44,079 nt of DNA from Nitrospira sp. (GCA_023248215.1 JAHFEW010000031.1:1-44079); one strand, 5' to 3'. Positions 7,609-16,585 are shown, counted from the stretch's first letter. Notes: a model not told the origin generated them from the letters alone. Numbers and translations are program-made.

Positions 7609-9267
7609 GTGGCTCTCTTGACCCTGCTGCCGGACTCCTCACCGCCTCCCGTCTCCAGCCTCAATCATCGAACGTCATGGCATGCGCCTCGATGGGGGGT
7701 CGGCCTACTCGTACCACTCCTCGCGCTCTGCTGGTTTCTCGCACAGCTGCTCACCTCTTCCTCCACACAGGCCCAAGCCAATACAGATGAGGAATTCCAC
7801 AGCGGCGGCGGAATGACCTGGTGGGACGTCAAGCGCCGTGACTATCCGAGTTGCTCCGGCTTAGTGGATCAGCATGAAGAAATGACCAGAGAGCTCTATC
7901 GCCTCGATGCCGAGGCCAAGGGCACAGTGGACCCTCGCCACAAGCAGCTCGTCCGGGAGATCAACAACCTGAGCCGGAAGCGAACGGCGGTGCAGAAACA
8001 GATCTTTGCATGCATTCGGATTTCTTCTCAGCCGGATCCCGGGAAAACCCCGCCGCTTGAAGGCCATGTGGAGATCACCGATGAGGCTCCCGCTCCGCCC
8101 AACGAAGTACCCCCCACGAAAAAGATCCCGCCATTCGGTGGCCCCGGCCCGGGTGTGTACAGTAGCGGGCAGCCCGATCCCGTCCTGATGTTCGCCGACG
8201 GAGCTTCGAAGGGCGTCGCCGAATGCTTTGAACAGGATCTGAGTCCGGAAAACGTGGTCACCGGGGCGCTGCTGGGGCGACTCAAGAAGTTTGAGCGTGC
8301 CGGGAAAGCGGTCATGCTTTTGGGTAAGGCCAACAATCTGGCGTCGATCTACGAGCAATTAAGGCAGTTCAACCCCAATATGAACGACTATCAGTTGGGA
8401 AAGTATCTGGCCACACTGCTGTGCGAGGGGCGAGATCTTGCCGACATCGACCCACGGAAGCGTCCGGGCTCCCCCGCCTCGACAACGAACACCGGAAGCC
8501 AAAAACCGTCGGAGCCTGTGCCCGGCAAGCAAACGGGCGATGCCGGCGACGGAGGAGGCAAAAAGCCGCCCAACGGAACCGGTGGCGGAGACGGCGAAAA
8601 AGGAATGTCGCCGGAGGAATCAAAGAACCCCATTAAGGCGGCCCCCGATCCACTCCGGCGCGGGATGCCCCTGGAAGATCACAAGCAGCTCACCAAGTTG
8701 GCGGTGAGCGAAAAGAAGCTCATCCTCGTGCGAGATTCCAACCCCTGGGCCATGCGGTGGGTGGGCCGACCGAGACACCAACCCAAACCGCAGAACCTCA
8801 AGGCCAAAACGATTCGGCACGATCCGACACAATCAGCCGAGGGGAATCAGTATGCAGGATTGGCCTCGGCGGAAGGTCTCTCGGATGCCGATCGTCGAGA
8901 TATATTGAAGCGCGGCTATTCCATTCGAGGAGAACGACAGCTCATCGTCGATCCGAAAGGCAACCGTCTGTACAGCGATACGGATTTGCACGGCGTCTAC
9001 GATCTCAATGGGAAGGATGCCTGGTCGGGATCGCTCAAGGAAAAGATGAATGACTCATTTCTTGAAAACATGGTGCAACATGGCCCCCATGACAACTGGG
9101 ACATCCGAAACGACAAGGACCTCGCGGGACCGAATGCCGGACCGCACGCTCCCGTCACGGCCTATCTTCCCGATGGCTCAGCACAGCATTTGGAAACAGT
9201 CGAACATATGAAAGAGTTCTATCTGAAACATGGGATGGACTGGAATAGCCTCTACCCGGGATACTGA
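7609..9267 (+). CDS. Exported protein with C-terminal nucleotidyl-cyclase-toxin-like domain
   Basis: The 552-residue protein (GTG start, AAGGA about 12 nt upstream) has four parts. Residues about 27-57 are a hydrophobic export signal ending in AQA. Residues about 80-140 are charged and coiled-coil-like. Residues about 280-345 form a Gly/Pro/Lys-rich low-complexity linker. The C-terminal region of about 200 residues is globular. That last part has an ordered motif set recalling CyaA/EF/ExoY cyclases: a Val-Arg-x-x-Asn-Pro-Trp-Ala stretch around N378, LKAKT at 397-401, D457-x-D459-L, and HGPHDN at 491-496. In edema factor the corresponding elements are NP-A, K-GK, D491-x-D493 and HGTEQDN. The spacing between DxD and HG is much shorter here, so the match is inference. 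It could instead be another polymorphic-toxin domain. Confidence 0.6.
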   Translation: MALLTLLPDSSPPPVSSLNHRTSWHAPRWGVGLLVPLLALCWFLAQLLTSSSTQAQANTDEEFHSGGGMTWWDVKRRDYPSCSGLVDQHEEMTRELYRLDAEAKGTVDPRHKQLVREINNLSRKRTAVQKQIFACIRISSQPDPGKTPPLEGHVEITDEAPAPPNEVPPTKKIPPFGGPGPGVYSSGQPDPVLMFADGASKGVAECFEQDLSPENVVTGALLGRLKKFERAGKAVMLLGKANNLASIYEQLRQFNPNMNDYQLGKYLATLLCEGRDLADIDPRKRPGSPASTTNTGSQKPSEPVPGKQTGDAGDGGGKKPPNGTGGGDGEKGMSPEESKNPIKAAPDPLRRGMPLEDHKQLTKLAVSEKKLILVRDSNPWAMRWVGRPRHQPKPQNLKAKTIRHDPTQSAEGNQYAGLASAEGLSDADRRDILKRGYSIRGERQLIVDPKGNRLYSDTDLHGVYDLNGKDAWSGSLKEKMNDSFLENMVQHGPHDNWDIRNDKDLAGPNAGPHAPVTAYLPDGSAQHLETVEHMKEFYLKHGMDWNSLYPGY

Positions 9268-9295
9268 TCGGACGCATTGATGCGGGAGGTCCCGA

Positions 9296-9511
9296 ATGGC
9301 GAGCGTGACGGTCTTGAGTGATCGCTTCGACGAACTGCTCGGTGGAATCGTCCAAGACCCGGCCAATACGGCCTTGGGCGCGATGGATATACAGCAGTTC
9401 GTGGTTGCTGCTTCGGGTCCGCATAGGCGGCAGCGGCATTTGATAGGCGACGGTTTCCGGACAAGGGATGCTCGAAGGCGGGCCAGCCCGCTCAAGTGTC
9501 GTTACGGATAA
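9296..9511 (+). CDS. Small protein directly downstream of the cyclase-like gene
   Basis: A 71-codon frame starts 28 nt after the previous stop and has a very good ribosome site (GGGAGGT, 5 nt before ATG). The first 40 residues are acidic/hydrophobic and look coding; the last 25 are Arg-rich and may be out-of-frame read-through. Its position matches that of an immunity or partner gene in toxin loci, but no family is recognised and the frame may be broken. Confidence 0.35.
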   Translation: MASVTVLSDRFDELLGGIVQDPANTALGAMDIQQFVVAASGPHRRQRHLIGDGFRTRDARRRASPLKCRYG

Positions 9512-9651
9512 AAGAGCGTGTTGCTCAGTAGGCGACGACAACGATAGGGGTAAGAGAGTGCGTTGGCGTTACACGTCGGCAATAGGACGCTGGCGGGCTC
9601 GTGACTCGATGAAGAGAGCGGACGCTCCCGAACCGCTGGCGGGCACACGGG

Positions 9652-9780
9652 CTACTTTCGATGTCGCAGGCGGGCCGGTCGTCGTCGTTCGAGCCGATCG
9701 TAGATGAGGGTACCGACAATAAGGGCCGGAGGCATCAACAGCAGAAGGTACCAAATCGCCCAGAGCGCTGGATCGTGCAT
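9652..9780 (-). CDS. 42-residue single-pass membrane protein
   Basis: The peptide has Trp/Leu-rich residues 7-26 as one transmembrane helix, followed by a strongly basic C-terminus (DRLERRR, then RLRHRK) that would stay in the cytoplasm. GGAGG lies 7 nt before the ATG, an optimal distance, and the codons are GC3-rich. These points support a real gene despite its size. Its function is unknown; a regulator or stabiliser of a membrane complex is one possibility. Confidence 0.65.
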   Translation of the reverse strand: MHDPALWAIWYLLLLMPPALIVGTLIYDRLERRRPARLRHRK

Positions 9781-10026
9781 GAGTAGGCCTCCATGGTTGT
9801 GTATTCATTTGCATGAGAAGGCAAACACTGTACCAAGCGCTATGCAGCCGACGAACTGCAAGAGGAGGTGAAATGGCTGGTTATTACGCAGGTCACAGCG
9901 GAAACAGGCGCTTCGTCATTTAATTGGCCACACTAGGCAAATTTTCACCGTCACAAAAATCTCACAAGGCGTGACGCGGGTCCCACAGTTGTGGATCAGG
10001 AATGAGCCTGATGAAGCGCTAGTCAC
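9781..10026. other. Intergenic region with a tiny ribosome-bound ORF
   Basis: These 246 bases contain a near-perfect AGAGGAGGTGAA followed by ATG9873 and only 16 codons ending at TAA 9921-9923. The A+T content rises after the stop. It could be a leader peptide, a truncated gene or chance. Nothing else is seen. Confidence 0.3.
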
Positions 10027-10395
10027 TCATGCGACGGCGAGATACGCGGCCAGGAGTATTCCTCCAATGCCGACTGACAGTGCAAGGAACGAAGTGAGCC
10101 AAGGAAGGCCCAGTGCGGGAACATCCGTCGGAGACAAGGAACGGACGAACACGCGATGATTGTAGGCGGCACCCAGCACCGCAATCGCACCGAGCAGCAT
10201 GAGCGTGATGCCGAGCGCGGCGGCAACCTGATGTGAATCGTCGAGATCGGCCGAGGATGGGCTCGCATGAGAGAGCAGGCTCACGACCAGTCCAAACCTC
10301 GCCACAACGAAACCAAGCGCCATGACCGTGAGCCCCGAGCGGACCCAGGCGAGTAGCGTGCGTTCAGCAGCGAAGTAGACGCGTGGGTCAGACAT
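10027..10395 (-). CDS. DUF202/YidH-family inner-membrane protein
   Basis: The 122-residue protein opens with the DUF202 hallmark (VYFAAERTLLAWVRSGL). It has three predicted transmembrane helices: GLTVMALGFVVARFGLVV, VAAALGITLMLLGAIAVLGAA and LPWLTSFLALSVGIGGILLAA. A basic HRVF segment lies between helices 2 and 3. Family members are small inner-membrane proteins of unknown biochemical role. ATG10395 is preferred over a longer frame from 10602 because it aligns with the family N-terminus. Its ribosome site (GGCAGG) is weak. Confidence 0.85.
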   Translation of the reverse strand: MSDPRVYFAAERTLLAWVRSGLTVMALGFVVARFGLVVSLLSHASPSSADLDDSHQVAAALGITLMLLGAIAVLGAAYNHRVFVRSLSPTDVPALGLPWLTSFLALSVGIGGILLAAYLAVA

Positions 10396-10663
10396 CCTGC
10401 CATCCCGAGCGAAGGTCGCGATTCGCTCTTCTTGCCGAGGGGCTGAGGCGCCAGCTCGGTCATCCCTCAAGGCACTATACCTGATTTCGGCGGCACGGTC
10501 GCACTTTCCGACAGGGTGGGGATGTGCTGTGTGACCTCGAACTCCCCAACCGGCGATCGCCGCACAGGGCGATTCCCGCCACATTGTCGACACAGCCGCC
10601 ATCTCCGACGTTCCTTCTATTCATGCGCCACGTTGCCAATGCCCTTCTGGGCCGGGGTGATCC

Positions 10664-11578
10664 TCATCCCAGAAGCAGCAGGGAGAGTCGCGGCAACCAA
10701 GGAAGTAATCCGACGCCCACACAAATGGACAGCGCCACGATGGACGTCACCAGGTCTTCGTCGAGCCCGGTTTCCGTCGCGAAGATGACGGCCGTGACGG
10801 CGGACGGCATGGCGGCGACGAGTACCACAATCGCCCGTTCCATCCCGCTGAGGTTCAACAACCATGCGACTGCAAACCCCAGGAGCAGCCCCCCGCCCAT
10901 ACGCACCACCACACCCAGCAGCGCTAAGGCCAGTACGCGGCGCACCACGGAGAAACTGATCGACAGACCCAAGACGAGACTCGCCAGGGGTGTCGTGGTG
11001 AGATGAATGGGGATGAGTCCTTCGCGCAGCCAAGTGGGAAGATGGAGTCCAAGTAGGGTGAGCGTGAGGCTGGCACAGAGCGCCCAGAGCGGTGGGGAAG
11101 ACAAGAAGCGCATCAGAATCGACCGTGGGGTCGAGGTCCCGGCTCCATGCCACACCGCGAGTCCATAGATCACCGTCAGGGTCAGCGTGGTTTGGCCCAA
11201 GTCGAAGAGAATGGTCTGCGCCAGCCCCTGATCGCCGAGGGTCGCGAGGACAACGGGATAGGCGAAGTACACGGAATTGATGCAGCCGGTGGCCAGCAGA
11301 AATCCGCCTTGGGTAGTGCGGGGAAGCTCCAGCAGGCGGGCGAGCTGCCAGGAACAGAACAGCATCGGGATGGTCACCAAGCAGGCGGCCAGCGGCAGTT
11401 TCCAGGCCGTGGGCGCAAACGCCATGCGATCGAGGGACACCAGGATGGTTGCCGGAAGGCTGATCGAAAACACAATAGAGGCCATCCGTTCCGCGTGGAT
11501 TTTGCCGAGCAGGCCGAATGAGCGGAGCATTGCGCCGCCCATAAATATGGCGATGAATCCTTGCAGCGTGGCGGACAT
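10664..11578 (-). CDS. AEC (auxin efflux carrier) family transporter
   Basis: The 304-residue integral membrane protein has about ten hydrophobic helices in two repeats, as in the AEC family, whose bacterial members often export malonate or other small carboxylates. Family-like features are the first helix with GAMLRSFGLL, the conserved Asn-containing segment GCINSVYFAYPVV in the middle of repeat one, and AAMPSAVTAVIFATETG in repeat two. The substrate cannot be read. It is divergent from the MFS gene at 11680; the gap of about 100 bases must hold both promoters. Confidence 0.85.
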   Translation of the reverse strand: MSATLQGFIAIFMGGAMLRSFGLLGKIHAERMASIVFSISLPATILVSLDRMAFAPTAWKLPLAACLVTIPMLFCSWQLARLLELPRTTQGGFLLATGCINSVYFAYPVVLATLGDQGLAQTILFDLGQTTLTLTVIYGLAVWHGAGTSTPRSILMRFLSSPPLWALCASLTLTLLGLHLPTWLREGLIPIHLTTTPLASLVLGLSISFSVVRRVLALALLGVVVRMGGGLLLGFAVAWLLNLSGMERAIVVLVAAMPSAVTAVIFATETGLDEDLVTSIVALSICVGVGLLPWLPRLSLLLLG

Positions 11579-11679
11579 TGTCGGAAGGGTAGCAGAAAAT
11601 CGATCGCAGCAGGAGCCGCTGCCATCGCTGACGGACCTTCCTGGCTTTTTGTGTGCGCTTGCTGTGTGAGCCTGCTAGG

Positions 11680-12921
11680 ATGGCTCATTCCATGAGCCCA
11701 TCTCCTGTATCTGCTGAACCGCGCCAAGCGGCGGTCTTCTTCATCCTCGTCACCGTCGTCCTCGACATGTTGTCGTTCGGGATCATCATTCCTGTTCTGC
11801 CCAAGCTCGTCGAGGAGTTTCTGGGCGGCGACACGGCGCAGGCGGCGGAAATCTACGGCCTCATGGGCACGGCCTGGGCGTTGATGCAATTCGTTTGTTC
11901 GCCGATTCAAGGCGCGCTGTCTGATCACTTCGGTCGGCGGCCTGTGGTACTCCTCTCCAACTTCGGCCTCGGTCTCGATTTCATTCTCATGGCGCTGGCC
12001 CCTAACCTGGCTTGGCTCTTTGTGGGCCGCGTCATTTCCGGTATCGCCTCCTCGAGCTTCAGCACGGCCGGCGCCTACATTGCCGACGTCACGCCGCCCG
12101 ACAAACGAGCCGCGGCGTTCGGCATGATGGGGGCCGCATTCGGGTTGGGTTTTGTTTTGGGCCCCGCCGTGGGCGGGCTCTTGGGCGCTATCGATCCGCG
12201 CTGGCCCTTTTGGGGCGCGGCGGCGACCAGTCTGCTCAATGCTTCGTATGGATTCTTCGTGCTGCCGGAGTCGCTCCCCCATGAGAAGCGGGCGCCGTTC
12301 AGGTGGAAGCGGGCCAACCCCGCGGGGTCGTTGATTTTGCTGCGCTCACACCATGAACTCTTTGGGCTGGCGACGGCCAACTTTCTGATGAACCTGGCGC
12401 ATGTCGTCTTGCCCAGCGTCGCAGTGCTGTACTTAGGCTATCGCTATGGCTGGGGCCCGTCGGCCGTGGGGTTCACGCTCGCGGCGGTCGGGGTCTGTGC
12501 CATGATCGTTCAGGGCGCATTGGTGAAGCCGATCACGGCGCGATTGGGCGAGCGCCGCACGTTGATCACGGGACTCCTATGTGGGGCCGCCGGGTTTGCC
12601 ATTTATGGCCTTGCGCCCAGGCCCGCCCTCTATTGTCTCGGCATTCCGGTGATGGCCTTTTGGGGACTCGCCGGTCCCTCGATGCAAGTCTTCATGACTC
12701 GCCGCGTGAGTTCGTCCGAGCAGGGGCAATTGCAAGGTGCCATCGCCAGCCTCACCGGCATCGCCGGCCTGATCGGCCCCAGCCTGTTCACCCAAACCTT
12801 CGCCGCCTTCATCGGTCCACAGGCCGATTGGCAATTTCCCGGCGCGCCCTATCTCTTGTCGACGATGATGCTGTTGCTTGGGGCGGGAATTGCCTGGCGA
12901 GCGACGAGAGCAGTCCGGTAG
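11680..12921 (+). CDS. MFS transporter, TetA-like
   Basis: The protein of about 413 residues has 12 predicted membrane helices. It shows the TCR/Tet(A) signatures: a first helix with VVLDMLSFGIIIPVLP, the loop 2-3 motif GALSDHFGRRPVVL, and GFVLGPAVGGLLG in helix 5 (antiporter motif C). It is therefore a proton-coupled efflux pump, possibly for tetracycline-like or other amphipathic drugs; substrate specificity is inference from similarity. ATG11680 and ATG11692 are both possible; AGGA at 11677-11680 suits 11692. The stop is followed with no gap by the inverted-repeat element at 12922-12980. Confidence 0.85.
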   Translation: MAHSMSPSPVSAEPRQAAVFFILVTVVLDMLSFGIIIPVLPKLVEEFLGGDTAQAAEIYGLMGTAWALMQFVCSPIQGALSDHFGRRPVVLLSNFGLGLDFILMALAPNLAWLFVGRVISGIASSSFSTAGAYIADVTPPDKRAAAFGMMGAAFGLGFVLGPAVGGLLGAIDPRWPFWGAAATSLLNASYGFFVLPESLPHEKRAPFRWKRANPAGSLILLRSHHELFGLATANFLMNLAHVVLPSVAVLYLGYRYGWGPSAVGFTLAAVGVCAMIVQGALVKPITARLGERRTLITGLLCGAAGFAIYGLAPRPALYCLGIPVMAFWGLAGPSMQVFMTRRVSSSEQGQLQGAIASLTGIAGLIGPSLFTQTFAAFIGPQADWQFPGAPYLLSTMMLLLGAGIAWRATRAVR

Positions 12922-12980
12922 GCTAGCGGGCTGCGGAAAAACTTATGAGAGGCTCTCGGAGGCCATTTTCAGCATCCTGC
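12922..12980. repeat. Short inverted-repeat element filling a convergent gap
   Basis: The left end contains GGGCTGCGGAAAAAC and the right end is the complement of CAGGATGCTGAAAA. Both are versions of the terminal motif of the larger elements at 14971, 19262, 34402 and 40925. The element occupies exactly the space between the MFS stop (12919-12921) and the TPR-protein stop (12981-12983), so it probably works as a bidirectional terminator. Confidence 0.65.
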
Positions 12981-13931
12981 CTAACGGGCGCCATGCACCA
13001 GGATCTCCCGGCTACGATAAATCGCCAACGCGCGCTTGTCCGCCTCCTCCGCCTCGCTCTCCCGTTCCATCTTTCGATAGAGGTCGGCCAAGAGGGACCA
13101 GGCTGCGGCCTCAGCGACGTTGTCGTGCAAGGTTTGCGAGAGCAAGAGCGCACGTTTTCCCAACGCGATTCCTTCGTTCAGCTGCCCGTCGGCACTGTCG
13201 AGCTGTGCGAGCCGGAGCCGCAGCTTGGCTTCGAAGGGCACTTGGTGTTCCGCTTCGGCCAGCTGGAGGCCATCGCCATAATATGTACGGGCGTCGGTGG
13301 TTCGATCCAACAGCCAGTGGGCATCCCCCAGTGCTAGGATTGCCACGAGTTGCTGCTCCACATCCCGACGGGTACGGGCATCTTGCCTCGCCTGTTGCAG
13401 TGAAGACAGGCCTGCTTCGGCAGGTCCATCATTTACCTGCAGCAGTCCCAGCTGAACCAGGGCCTCGTTCCACCCTCGTGCGTCTTTGACACGCGTAAAG
13501 ATCGTAACGGCCTGACCGAACGAGTCACGCGCCTCGTCGCGTTGTCCCAGTCGAGCTGCCACGCGGCCCATTACCAAGAGCGCGCCGGCATGGGCGGCCC
13601 GTTCGGGCGATCGAGCAACGATAGGAAGGGCTTCTTGGAGCGAGTTGTAGGCCTCCTGGAATTTCCCTTGGCGTTCATAGACCCGCGCAATTTTCACCAA
13701 CGCGGTGGCGATGCCACGGGGCTGCTTCCTCTCCCGGAACCTTGACAAGGCAAGCTGATAATACGTCAGCGTTTCGAGAAAATGATGTTGATGGTCGTGG
13801 ATCTCACCGATCCGAAGTAATTCATGGCCAGAGAGCGTACCGGTCGAAGACACCTCTCGCATGGAGACTGAGTGGGGGAGAGCCCAGATCGGTTGCTGGC
13901 CGGACAGGAGAGCGAGAAGCAGGAGCCACAT
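12981..13931 (-). CDS. Exported TPR protein
   Basis: The protein has about 316 residues from ATG13931, and the frame continues to 14051. A hydrophobic start (MWLLLLALLSG, ending WALPHS) suggests export. The rest consists of consecutive TPR units: HHFLETLTYYQLALSRF, KFQEAYNSLQEALPIV, QRDEARDSFGQAVTIF, DARTYYGDGLQLAEAE and RESEAEEADKRALAIY. The spacing resembles the TPR_12 (kinesin-light-chain-like) type. Neither ATG13931 nor ATG14051 has a good ribosome site; I favour 13931 because it places the signal at the N-terminus. It is a likely scaffold with no enzymatic domain. Confidence 0.75.
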   Translation of the reverse strand: MWLLLLALLSGQQPIWALPHSVSMREVSSTGTLSGHELLRIGEIHDHQHHFLETLTYYQLALSRFRERKQPRGIATALVKIARVYERQGKFQEAYNSLQEALPIVARSPERAAHAGALLVMGRVAARLGQRDEARDSFGQAVTIFTRVKDARGWNEALVQLGLLQVNDGPAEAGLSSLQQARQDARTRRDVEQQLVAILALGDAHWLLDRTTDARTYYGDGLQLAEAEHQVPFEAKLRLRLAQLDSADGQLNEGIALGKRALLLSQTLHDNVAEAAAWSLLADLYRKMERESEAEEADKRALAIYRSREILVHGAR

Positions 13932-14176
13932 GATCGTCGCGAAGGGGCGATCTAACGAATCGCACGCACGAGACGCGCAATCCCTGAGTCTGTCGCACGA
14001 TCCCGGGTTGTGCCGGCGAGGTAAAAACCGTGGAATGAGGTGCGGCATCATTCGAAAGCATGCGCCCGCTTGCCGGCGAGGTCAAGTAAGCGGGGTCTGT
14101 GGATCGGGTGCTTGCCTCGCCTGATCCAGAGGGGTAAGATCGGGTATCCCACCACGCCTCACAGATAGGAGGTGCC

Positions 14177-14947
14177 ATGTCTATGACACGCGCGACTCCC
14201 AAACGAGCCCGGATTTCCCTCGACCGTAGTATCGAGCGCCTCCGCAAGCAGCTGTCCGATTTGGCAGCCTATTTGGGCAAGGGCATCCCCACGCGTGACC
14301 TGGAAGAGTTCGATCAGGAAACGGAACGCCTGATTGCGGATCTGCTCGGGGACACGTCTGAGTTGTTGGACGCCTATGAGTATGCCGAGTTCGGCGAGGC
14401 GGCCGGATTGGTGAATCTGACGGATGAAGCGCCGGAAAGCGCCGGCGTGGAGAGTCAACGGCAACGTCTGTTGCAACGGAGCCGAGTGCTGGAAAGCTGC
14501 ATTGCAGAATTGGAAGCGCGACGGGCCGCTGAACCGAAACCATCCCAGGCCAGCCGGCAGGTCCTCATCGGTCCGCAAGTGGCCGAACACATGTCTGCCG
14601 ACATCCGCAGCCTGTCTCAGGATGCCAGTTTGCGCGAGGCAGGGCAGTTGATGGAGAAATGGAAACTGGGGTCGCTGCTCCTGACGGACAATCAGGCCTA
14701 TGTTGGATTTATCACCGATGCCATCCTCGCGCGCGCCGTGGTCGCCAAGGGCCTGAATGCCGACACCGCCGTCAAAGTCTGCATGCGCAGGCCGGTGGTG
14801 GCCATTGCCGGCGATCGGCCAATCATCGAGGCTGTGCGCATGATGAAGGACGAGGCCACTCGGCACCTGGCCGTGACTCAGGACGGCTCGATCATCGGTG
14901 TGATCTCGGTGTCCAACATTCTGCGCTATTACTCGGGCGTGGTGTAA
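14177..14947 (+). CDS. CBS-domain protein with N-terminal helical domain
   Basis: The protein has 256 residues. Residues about 12-120 are helical. They contain EEFDQETERLIADLLG and YEYAEFGEAAGLVNL, which match FEIFDAETEDILIKIYG and YKYATLGEAEAMVNL of the stand-alone protein at 21664. Residues about 128-256 form a tandem CBS (Bateman) module: MSADIRSLSQDASLREAGQL, a GFITDAIL segment, MRRPVVAIAGDRPIIEAVRM and GVISVSNIL. CBS pairs usually bind adenine nucleotides, so it may be a nucleotide-responsive adaptor. GGAGGTGCC precedes the ATG. A repeat element begins 24 nt after the stop. Confidence 0.85.
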   Translation: MSMTRATPKRARISLDRSIERLRKQLSDLAAYLGKGIPTRDLEEFDQETERLIADLLGDTSELLDAYEYAEFGEAAGLVNLTDEAPESAGVESQRQRLLQRSRVLESCIAELEARRAAEPKPSQASRQVLIGPQVAEHMSADIRSLSQDASLREAGQLMEKWKLGSLLLTDNQAYVGFITDAILARAVVAKGLNADTAVKVCMRRPVVAIAGDRPIIEAVRMMKDEATRHLAVTQDGSIIGVISVSNILRYYSGVV

Positions 14948-14970
14948 CCGAATATTGCGAATGTCACCAT

Positions 14971-15092
14971 GGGATGATCAAAAAGGCCGTTCAACAAGGC
15001 CGGAGCGAACGAGGGGCCGAGGCGTACCCTCTGGGGTACGTTGAGGGTCCGAGCGACGCGAGAACGACGCTGGCGGACTTTTTCAGCATCCC
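14971..15092 (+). repeat. Dispersed inverted-repeat element, short form (copy R1)
   Basis: The 122-bp element is bounded by GGGATGATCAAAAAGGCCG and the complement of GGGATGCTGAAAAAGTCCG. An internal hairpin GTACC/GGTAC lies at 15024-15040. The right half (GTACGTTGAG, then GCGAGAACGACGCTGGCGG) is shared with R2 (reverse), R3 and R4. It ends 6 nt before the AGAGGAGGTAAG ribosome site of the next gene. It carries no transposase. Confidence 0.8.
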
Positions 15093-15111
15093 ATACAAGA
15101 GGAGGTAAGAC

Positions 15112-15471
15112 ATGGGTCCGACCAAAGCGATCGTCAAGGGACAGGCACTCCACGAGGCAGTGAGTGGCAAACTCATACAGGACGGATTTGCGAACCACCA
15201 GGCTATGGAAGATTATGTGAAGCATCACTATATCGCCATGCCGGTGCTCGACAATGCCGGCAAACCATGGCAGCTCGATGGGAAGCCGGTCTACTGTCTT
15301 CATGGCGTGCAATACGAGACGGTCGATAATCAGAAGGTCCATCTCGCCCGCTGCCCCGATTGCGGTGGTATGGGCATTCGCGCGGATGAACTCACGGTCG
15401 AGTCGGATTGTATTCGCTGCACCGCCTGCGGCCATGAGTTCGATGCGCGGTTGGAGATGATGGAAACGTAG
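15112..15471 (+). CDS. Zinc-ribbon hypothetical protein
   Basis: The 119-residue protein has an N-terminal helical part (residues 1-45) and a C-terminal zinc ribbon with two CxxC knuckles: CPDCG near residue 82 and CIRCTACGHEF near 103-113. It also has an Asp/Gly-rich central loop. Zinc binding is a confident reading. The function (nucleic acid or protein binding) is open, and no named family is recognised. AGAGGAGGTAAG gives an excellent ribosome site, placed directly after repeat R1. Confidence 0.8.
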   Translation: MGPTKAIVKGQALHEAVSGKLIQDGFANHQAMEDYVKHHYIAMPVLDNAGKPWQLDGKPVYCLHGVQYETVDNQKVHLARCPDCGGMGIRADELTVESDCIRCTACGHEFDARLEMMET

Positions 15472-15497
15472 AGAAGGGGCCTGCCCGGTCTGCGGAA

Positions 15498-15562
15498 GAC
15501 ACGGCCGGCTCGCCGGCGTGCGCAAACGTGACGCTCTTTATTCATCGCGTCGCGGAACGCGC
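15498..15562 (+). repeat. Solo inner module of the dispersed repeat (copy A)
   Basis: GGCCGGCTCGCCGGCGTGCGCA, interrupted only by substitutions relative to other copies, then ACGTGACGCTC and TTATTC and a CGCGGAACGCG tail, match the modules at 30601 and 43573. In reverse they match the interior of R3 and R4. The sequence is strongly palindromic (GCCGGCTCGCCGGC). The following 250 bases up to 15815 hold more GC-rich inverted repeats and no gene. Confidence 0.7.
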
Positions 15563-15815
15563 GGCCTCCAAAGGCCCTCGCATGGGCAAAGGGCGCGTCT
15601 CGGCGCGACCGAGGGCTGGGTGGGTAAGAACGCTGCGCGCAGTAGGACACCAACCAGGCCGGCCACCGAGAGAGAGCAGGCAAGCTTGGCAGGAGTATTG
15701 ATATAGAGTTTGCGCAACGCGCGGCTTCAGGGATGTGGTGCGAGGGCGTGCGATTCTGCCATCCTTTTCCCGATAAGGGATCGATCTCACAAACAATCAG
15801 TAGGAGAGGCCTCCT

Positions 15816-16391
15816 ATGCGATTGACGCGTCGATTCCTTTCCTCCGCGCTGGGGGTCATTCTCGCACTGCCCCTCTCCACCTATGCGACTGCCGATTCAC
15901 CGGTCATCTTTGCTAAGAGCAGCAGCGCGCCGGCCATGGACCCCTGCAAGCTCTTGACCGATGCCGAGGTCCGCAAGGCGTTTCCCGATGCGAAGGCGGG
16001 GAAGGTCGATCACAGCCTGAAAGAGTACGGCACGATCTCGTGTTTGTGGGATCACCCTGGGGGCCGGTTCTCCGTGCAGGTGTATAAGGGCGAACAGGGA
16101 ACCATTGAAACTGAGATTCGCGGCATGTCGCTCATGTTTCTGGATCCACTGAAGGCGGGTGCTCAGCCGTACGTCCGCTACGAGATCATCAAGGATGTGG
16201 GTGACCAGGCGAGGGCGATTGTGGAGACGGCGGACGATAGGAAAGGATTTTTGACAGACAGCGCCATTCTCGTCGCACAACGCAAGGGCCTCCAGCTCAC
16301 CTTGATGTCGACTCAGTTGGCGAAACGCGACCGGACCAGCGCATTGAAGGTCCTCGAAGATTTGGGGCGAACAGCAGCGAAGCGATTATAG
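15816..16391 (+). CDS. Exported hypothetical protein (DUF3558-like)
   Basis: The 191-residue protein has a signal peptide (MRLTRRFLSSALGVILALPL, cleaved near TYATA). The mature part begins DPCKLLTDAEVRKAF and contains SCLWDHPGG and a final helix, the layout seen in small secreted DUF3558-like proteins where two Cys may bond. No catalytic residues are apparent. AGGAGAGG lies 7 nt before the ATG. It is a single gene and its role is unknown. Confidence 0.75.
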   Translation: MRLTRRFLSSALGVILALPLSTYATADSPVIFAKSSSAPAMDPCKLLTDAEVRKAFPDAKAGKVDHSLKEYGTISCLWDHPGGRFSVQVYKGEQGTIETEIRGMSLMFLDPLKAGAQPYVRYEIIKDVGDQARAIVETADDRKGFLTDSAILVAQRKGLQLTLMSTQLAKRDRTSALKVLEDLGRTAAKRL

Positions 16392-16585
16392 AACAGCCCT
16401 TCCACCAGGCGTTTCCACCACCTCTCCTCCTCACTGAGGGCGGCAAGAAGAAGTACACAAGCCCGGCGCGTAACCAGGTATACTCCGGCCTTGGGGACAG
16501 AGAGACCATCGCAACCCTCTCTTTGAATGAGGGTGTGTAGCAGTCAGGCGGTCGAGCAATCGAAGAACCGGATGGGGAGGCAGGC

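Noticed and set aside
11374-12282. 302-codon minus-strand frame over the AEC/MFS junction
   Set aside because: It overlaps two well-supported transporter genes and shows no family features.
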